From TMED26 sp002694075 (GTDB taxonomy: Bacteria > Pseudomonadota > Alphaproteobacteria > Thalassobaculales > Thalassobaculaceae): a stretch of DNA of 7,195 nucleotides. Made by a program: the position numbers and the translations under genes. Where the stretch lies: positions 1 through 7,195 of the forward strand of contig JAYYDT010000135.1 of the NCBI GenBank assembly GCA_036160575.1. The letters are read 5' to 3'. Position 1 is the stretch's first letter. Each line of letters starts with the position of its first letter. Below, in pieces: positions 6,820-7,195 of the stretch. The notes beneath the pieces are model-generated. The model saw nothing but the letters and a program-made list of their open reading frames with translations, ran no database searches and was not told the DNA's origin.

Positions 6820-6858
6820 CCCCCCGTCATCTCCGCTACAGCAGATGGCGGTGGGGGG
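6820..6858. repeat. Imperfect hairpin in the divergent promoter region
   Basis: The left arm CCCCCC plus GTCATCT (6820-6832) pairs with AGATGGC (6843-6849) and GGGGGG (6853-6858). The inner stem has 7 pairs including one G-U, the outer stem has 6 G-C pairs, and there is a 3-base bulge (6850-6852) and a 10-base loop. On the minus strand a TTTTT run begins about 9 bases after the stem (6804-6808), too far for a classical terminator and with no gene upstream to terminate. It could be an operator, or structure in the fxsA leader about 54 bases before its start. Confidence 0.5.
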
Positions 6859-6902
6859 TGTTCTCGCGCCGCCTCCTGCAACAGATAGTCAGTAAATCAC
6901 GA

Positions 6903-6907
6903 AAGGG
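6903..6907 (+). promoter_or_regulatory. Ribosome-binding site of fxsA
   Basis: AAGGG followed by a 5-base spacer and the ATG at 6913; it fixes the fxsA start. Confidence 0.65.
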
Positions 6908-6912
6908 CAAGC

Positions 6913-7195
6913 ATGGCACTGTTGCTGGTATGCGGGTTCTTCGCTATTCCGATGATCGAAATCGCCTTGATGATCGAGATTGGCGGTTGGATTGGGGTGG
7001 CGCCGACCGTGGCGGCCATCATCCTGACGGCGGGGATCGGAACAGGGTTGTTTCGCTGGCAAGGCGCCCGCGTGCTGCATGAATTGCGCGTCGCCCTGGA
7101 GGCCGGGGAGGTGCCGCTGGCGGCGGTGCTTGATGGCGCCGGCTTGCTGCTTGCCGGCGCGCTGCTGTTCCTGCCCGGTTTTGCCACCGATGTGC
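6913..7195 (+). CDS. fxsA: FxsA family membrane protein, 3' end beyond the window
   Basis: The first 94 codons of an inner-membrane protein of the FxsA family. Hydrophobic segments are visible at about residues 2-13, 14-29, 31-46 and 74-89. Family features include IPMIEIALMIEIGGWIG (12-28), ILTAGIGTGLFRWQG (37-51), an amphipathic stretch ARVLHELRVALEAGEVPLA (52-70) and the conserved LFLPGFATD turn (85-93). E. coli FxsA is known for suppressing F-exclusion of phage T7 when overproduced; its normal role is not established. In alphaproteobacteria fxsA usually sits divergent from the Tim44-like gene and near secB, which would lie just past the right edge. The frame differs from a longer open frame overlapping it (6744-7082), which is a shadow. 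Confidence 0.92.
   Translation, partial: MALLLVCGFFAIPMIEIALMIEIGGWIGVAPTVAAIILTAGIGTGLFRWQGARVLHELRVALEAGEVPLAAVLDGAGLLLAGALLFLPGFATDV

Larger units (their letters stand above)
6763..6912. promoter_or_regulatory. Divergent intergenic region between the Tim44-like gene and fxsA
   Basis: These 150 bases separate two genes transcribed away from each other, so both promoters must lie here or overlap the genes. The region is locally AT-richer around 6801-6818 (TTTAAAAACGGCATTTA) and around 6885-6900, which are plausible promoter melting regions. I could not fit a clear -35/-10 pair with 16-18 base spacing on either strand. The central part is the hairpin at 6820-6858. Confidence 0.55.

Noticed and set aside
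6744..7082. Plus-strand frame overlapping the start of fxsA
   Set aside because: The fxsA frame from 6913 gives a clear FxsA family protein with a good ribosome-binding site; this overlapping frame is Arg/Gly-rich without motifs.

Overview
This looks like ordinary chromosomal backbone of a GC-rich alphaproteobacterium, most plausibly a Rhodospirillales relative. The assignment rests on the Tim44-like / MltA / Smr / XRE gene order next to fxsA, the style of the PhoR-type kinase, and the two-domain malic enzyme. I did no database comparison, so the genus is unknown. I see no insertion sequence, prophage gene, CRISPR array, tRNA, rRNA or obvious foreign segment. Coding density is very high: the largest gene-free stretch is about 150 bases.

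Six genes lie on the minus strand and one partial gene on the plus strand. Read in the direction of minus-strand transcription (right to left), the first block is a Tim44-like membrane-anchored protein (6762-6055), the lytic transglycosylase lipoprotein MltA (6065-4920, overlapping by 11 bases), a Smr-domain protein (4824-4216) and an XRE-type helix-turn-helix protein (4219-3836, overlapping by ATGA). Overlaps and short gaps suggest one operon, with a possible internal break in the 95 bases between mltA and smr.

After a 124-base gap comes maeB (3711-1447), a malic enzyme with a C-terminal phosphotransacetylase-like domain. It is followed after only 3 bases by a PhoR-type sensor histidine kinase (1443 to beyond the left edge), whose visible part is almost complete: membrane anchor, PAS-like region, HisKA and HATPase. 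A carbon-metabolism enzyme and a two-component sensor therefore appear to be co-transcribed.

At the right edge fxsA starts on the plus strand (6913) and leaves the window. The 150 bases between it and the Tim44-like gene are a divergent promoter region holding a strong imperfect hairpin. Several genes have two possible starts, and I chose them by ribosome-binding sites: the Tim44-like gene starts at 6762 rather than 6792, and smr at 4824 rather than 4869.

I do not find a convincing undescribed system here. The points worth a second look are the maeB-kinase coupling, the hairpin in the divergent intergenic region, and the conserved-looking but uncharacterised XRE gene at the end of the envelope operon.
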